In this document: one piece after another, positions 62,566-64,000 of the stretch
Numbering within the stretch: the stretch's first letter is position 1
Layout of the letters: every line of letters begins with the position of its first letter
Notes under the pieces: generated by a model
What the model saw: only the letters and a program-made list of their open reading frames with translations
What the model was told of the DNA's origin: nothing
The model's database searches: none
Translations under genes and position numbers: made by a program
Origin: Cladorhizidae sp. MBARI D1340-BT2
Lineage: Eukaryota; Porifera; Demospongiae; Poecilosclerida; Cladorhizidae
Assembly (NCBI GenBank): GCA_028752905.1
Contig: JAQNBH010000002.1
Coordinates: forward strand, 21,649,059 to 21,713,058
Reading direction: 5' to 3'
DNA: 64,000 nucleotides

Positions 62566-64000
62566 AAATCACCATAACTTGCTAATACTTAGAGTACTTA
62601 AAATTTTGGCACGTACAAAAGACAGATAATTAGAAGAGCTATCCGGTGATATAAAAATTATCTTTTTTGGGTAAAGTGTAGAAAAGTTATGAGCTTCACG
62701 GCAAAAAAACAAGATTTTCGGGGGGAAAATGAGAAACATATAGACCAAATTAGGGCAAATATCAAGATAGAGAACACATAATGAAACCTATCATTCGAAT
62801 CATATCAAGTCCATTACAGTAAAGTTTGCAGAATATTATGGATGTTTGATATCAACAGAGAGCACAGAGAGAGACCTATCTTAATAGCTATATATCAAGT
62901 TTATTCAGTGAAGTGTGGAGAATCTATTTAGCATCAAGAGAGAGCAGAGAGAAACCTATCTTGTGATTCTATCAAGTCCATTACTGTGAAGTATGCGGAA
63001 TATACGGATGTTTGGTATCAAGAGAGAGAACAGAGAGAGGCCTACCTTTAGAGCTATATATCAAGTCTATTCAGTGAAGTGTGGAGAATCTATGAAGCTA
63101 ACATGTTTAGCTCAAGATAGAGAACACTGAGAGATACCTATCTTGCAAGTCCATTACAGTGAAGTGTGCAGAATATATGGATGTTTGGTATCAAGAGAGA
63201 GCACTTGGAGAGTCCTATCTTAATAGCTGTATAACAAGTCTATTCAGTGAAGTGTGGATAATCTACGAAGCTAACATGTTTAGCATCAAGTAAGAGTACA
63301 ATTCATAACTGCCCTAATTAACAAGACCAAAGTCCCAGATTTTGTCAACTGATAGAGAAGGCCCTTATCTGCAACATGTGAACAGATTATCAATAAATGT
63401 AGTGGTTTTCACTGGCAGGCCACCGCTTTGGCAACTGGAAAACGCCAGGAAAGATCCCAAACCTTACCACTTCAAATCACCATAACTTGCTAATACTTAG
63501 AGTACTTAAAATTTTGGCACGTACAAAAGACAGATAATTAGAAGAGCTATCCGGTGATATAAAAATTATCTTTTTTAGGTAAAGTGTAGAAAAGTTATGA
63601 GCTTCACGGCAAAAAAACAAGATTTTCGGGGGGAAAATGAGAAACATATAGACCAAATTAGGGCAAATATCAAGATAGAGAACACATAATGAAACCTATC
63701 ATTCGAATCATATCAAGTCCATTACAGTAAAGTTTGCAGAATATTATGGATATTTGATATCAACAGAGAGCACAGAGAGAGACCTATCTTAATAGCTATA
63801 TATCAAGTTTATTCAGTGAAGTGTGGAGAATCTATTTAGCATCAAGAGAGAGCAGAGAGAAACCTATCTTGTGATTCTATCAAGTCCATTACTGTGAAGT
63901 ATGCGGAATATACGGATGTTTGGTATCAAGAGAGAGAACAGAGAGAGGCCTACCTTTAGAGCTATATATCAAGTCTATTCAGTGAAGTGTGGAGAATCTA
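62566..64000. repeat. B2 unit and truncated last B2 unit
   Basis: The complete 908 bp B2 unit 62566-63473 has the short-T tail 'ggttttcac' with 'aaagatccc', so it resembles a D3 tail on a B2 body. The next unit starts at 63474 and is cut by the window edge inside dimer 2, at 527 bp. It carries B2 marks ('acataatgaaacc', 'ccattactgtg'). Confidence 0.9.

Larger units (their letters stand above)
1..64000. repeat. Composite satellite array spanning the whole window
   Basis: Eighty-six complete tandem units plus one truncated unit, all in the same orientation, fill the window with no interruption. Each begins 'aaatcaccataact' (a few read aaatctcc or aaatcatc) and ends near 'aaaccttaccacttc'. Units share head and tail modules and differ mainly in how many ~170 bp dimers lie between them, giving lengths near 1250, 910, 570 and 403 bp. 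Copies within a class differ by scattered substitutions and one-base indels, so homogenisation is recent. No transposon terminus, target-site duplication or unique DNA was seen. I do not recognise the family and the phase chosen is arbitrary. Confidence 0.98.

Noticed and set aside
1..64000. About 75 minus-strand reading frames of 60-103 codons recurring through the array as possible small proteins
   Set aside because: They begin at GTG or TTG rather than ATG, and they change length with one-base indels and T/G-run variants. Their frames span the functionally unrelated head and tail modules, and copy number simply follows the satellite units. One hydrophobic-looking peptide comes from the AT-rich head. 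I see no family motif.
1..64000. Ribosomal DNA intergenic spacer, which also has nested subrepeats
   Set aside because: No rRNA coding sequence or recognisable spacer promoter interrupts 64 kb of repeats, far longer than spacers usually run.
1..64000. Possible assembly artefact: collapse or false expansion of near-identical units
   Set aside because: It cannot be excluded from sequence alone, but private variants in ordered blocks and several distinct hybrid units argue that most of the order is real. Exact copy number still depends on read support.

Overview
The whole 64 kb window is one uninterrupted, head-to-tail satellite DNA array. I can support no gene, RNA gene, insertion sequence, CRISPR array or unique sequence. 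Long AT-rich repeats with several levels of periodicity and very little divergence between copies point to eukaryotic heterochromatin (centromeric, pericentromeric, subtelomeric or sex-chromosome). The sequence does not fix the lineage. I recognise no named satellite family, and a lean towards a plant is only an impression. The array runs off both ends of the window.

Using the recurring start 'aaatcaccataact' as phase, I read 86 complete units and one truncated unit. Every unit has the same frame: a ~195-199 bp 'head' module and a ~190 bp 'tail' module. Between them sits a cassette of an unrelated ~80-95 bp monomer, marked by a recurring 'tcaag' and by 'gtgaagtgtg' in most copies, organised as ~164-185 bp dimers. 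Units fall into length classes by cassette content. Class A (~1250 bp, five dimers) has 7 copies. Class B (~907-912 bp, three dimers) has 45 copies plus the truncated one. Class C (570 bp, one dimer) has 1 copy. Class D (~401-403 bp, no dimer, only an 18 bp remnant) has 33 copies. Class B splits into B1 and B2, which differ in head haplotype and in small indels in dimers 1 and 2.

Layout: Region I (1 to ~10.4 kb) is mostly class A. Region II (~10.4-31.4 kb) is mostly B1 and contains a duplicated 7.66/6.76 kb block (16077-23738 and 24646-31400) whose second copy has lost exactly one 907 bp unit. Region III (31401-61659) mixes B2 and D in higher-order repeats of about 1311 and 1715 bp. Region IV (61660-64000) opens with a B1/B2 mosaic unit and continues with B2. 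Several units (1, 7, 9, 10, 12, 14, 31, 82/83, 85) are readable hybrids whose switch points can be bracketed, one of them to 9 bp.

The open reading frames in the array lie on the minus strand, start at GTG or TTG rather than ATG, and change length through single-base variants of the satellite. I treat them as non-coding. The interest here is evolutionary: a satellite nested in a satellite, with recombination events readable at near base-pair resolution. I did not find a new biochemical system.
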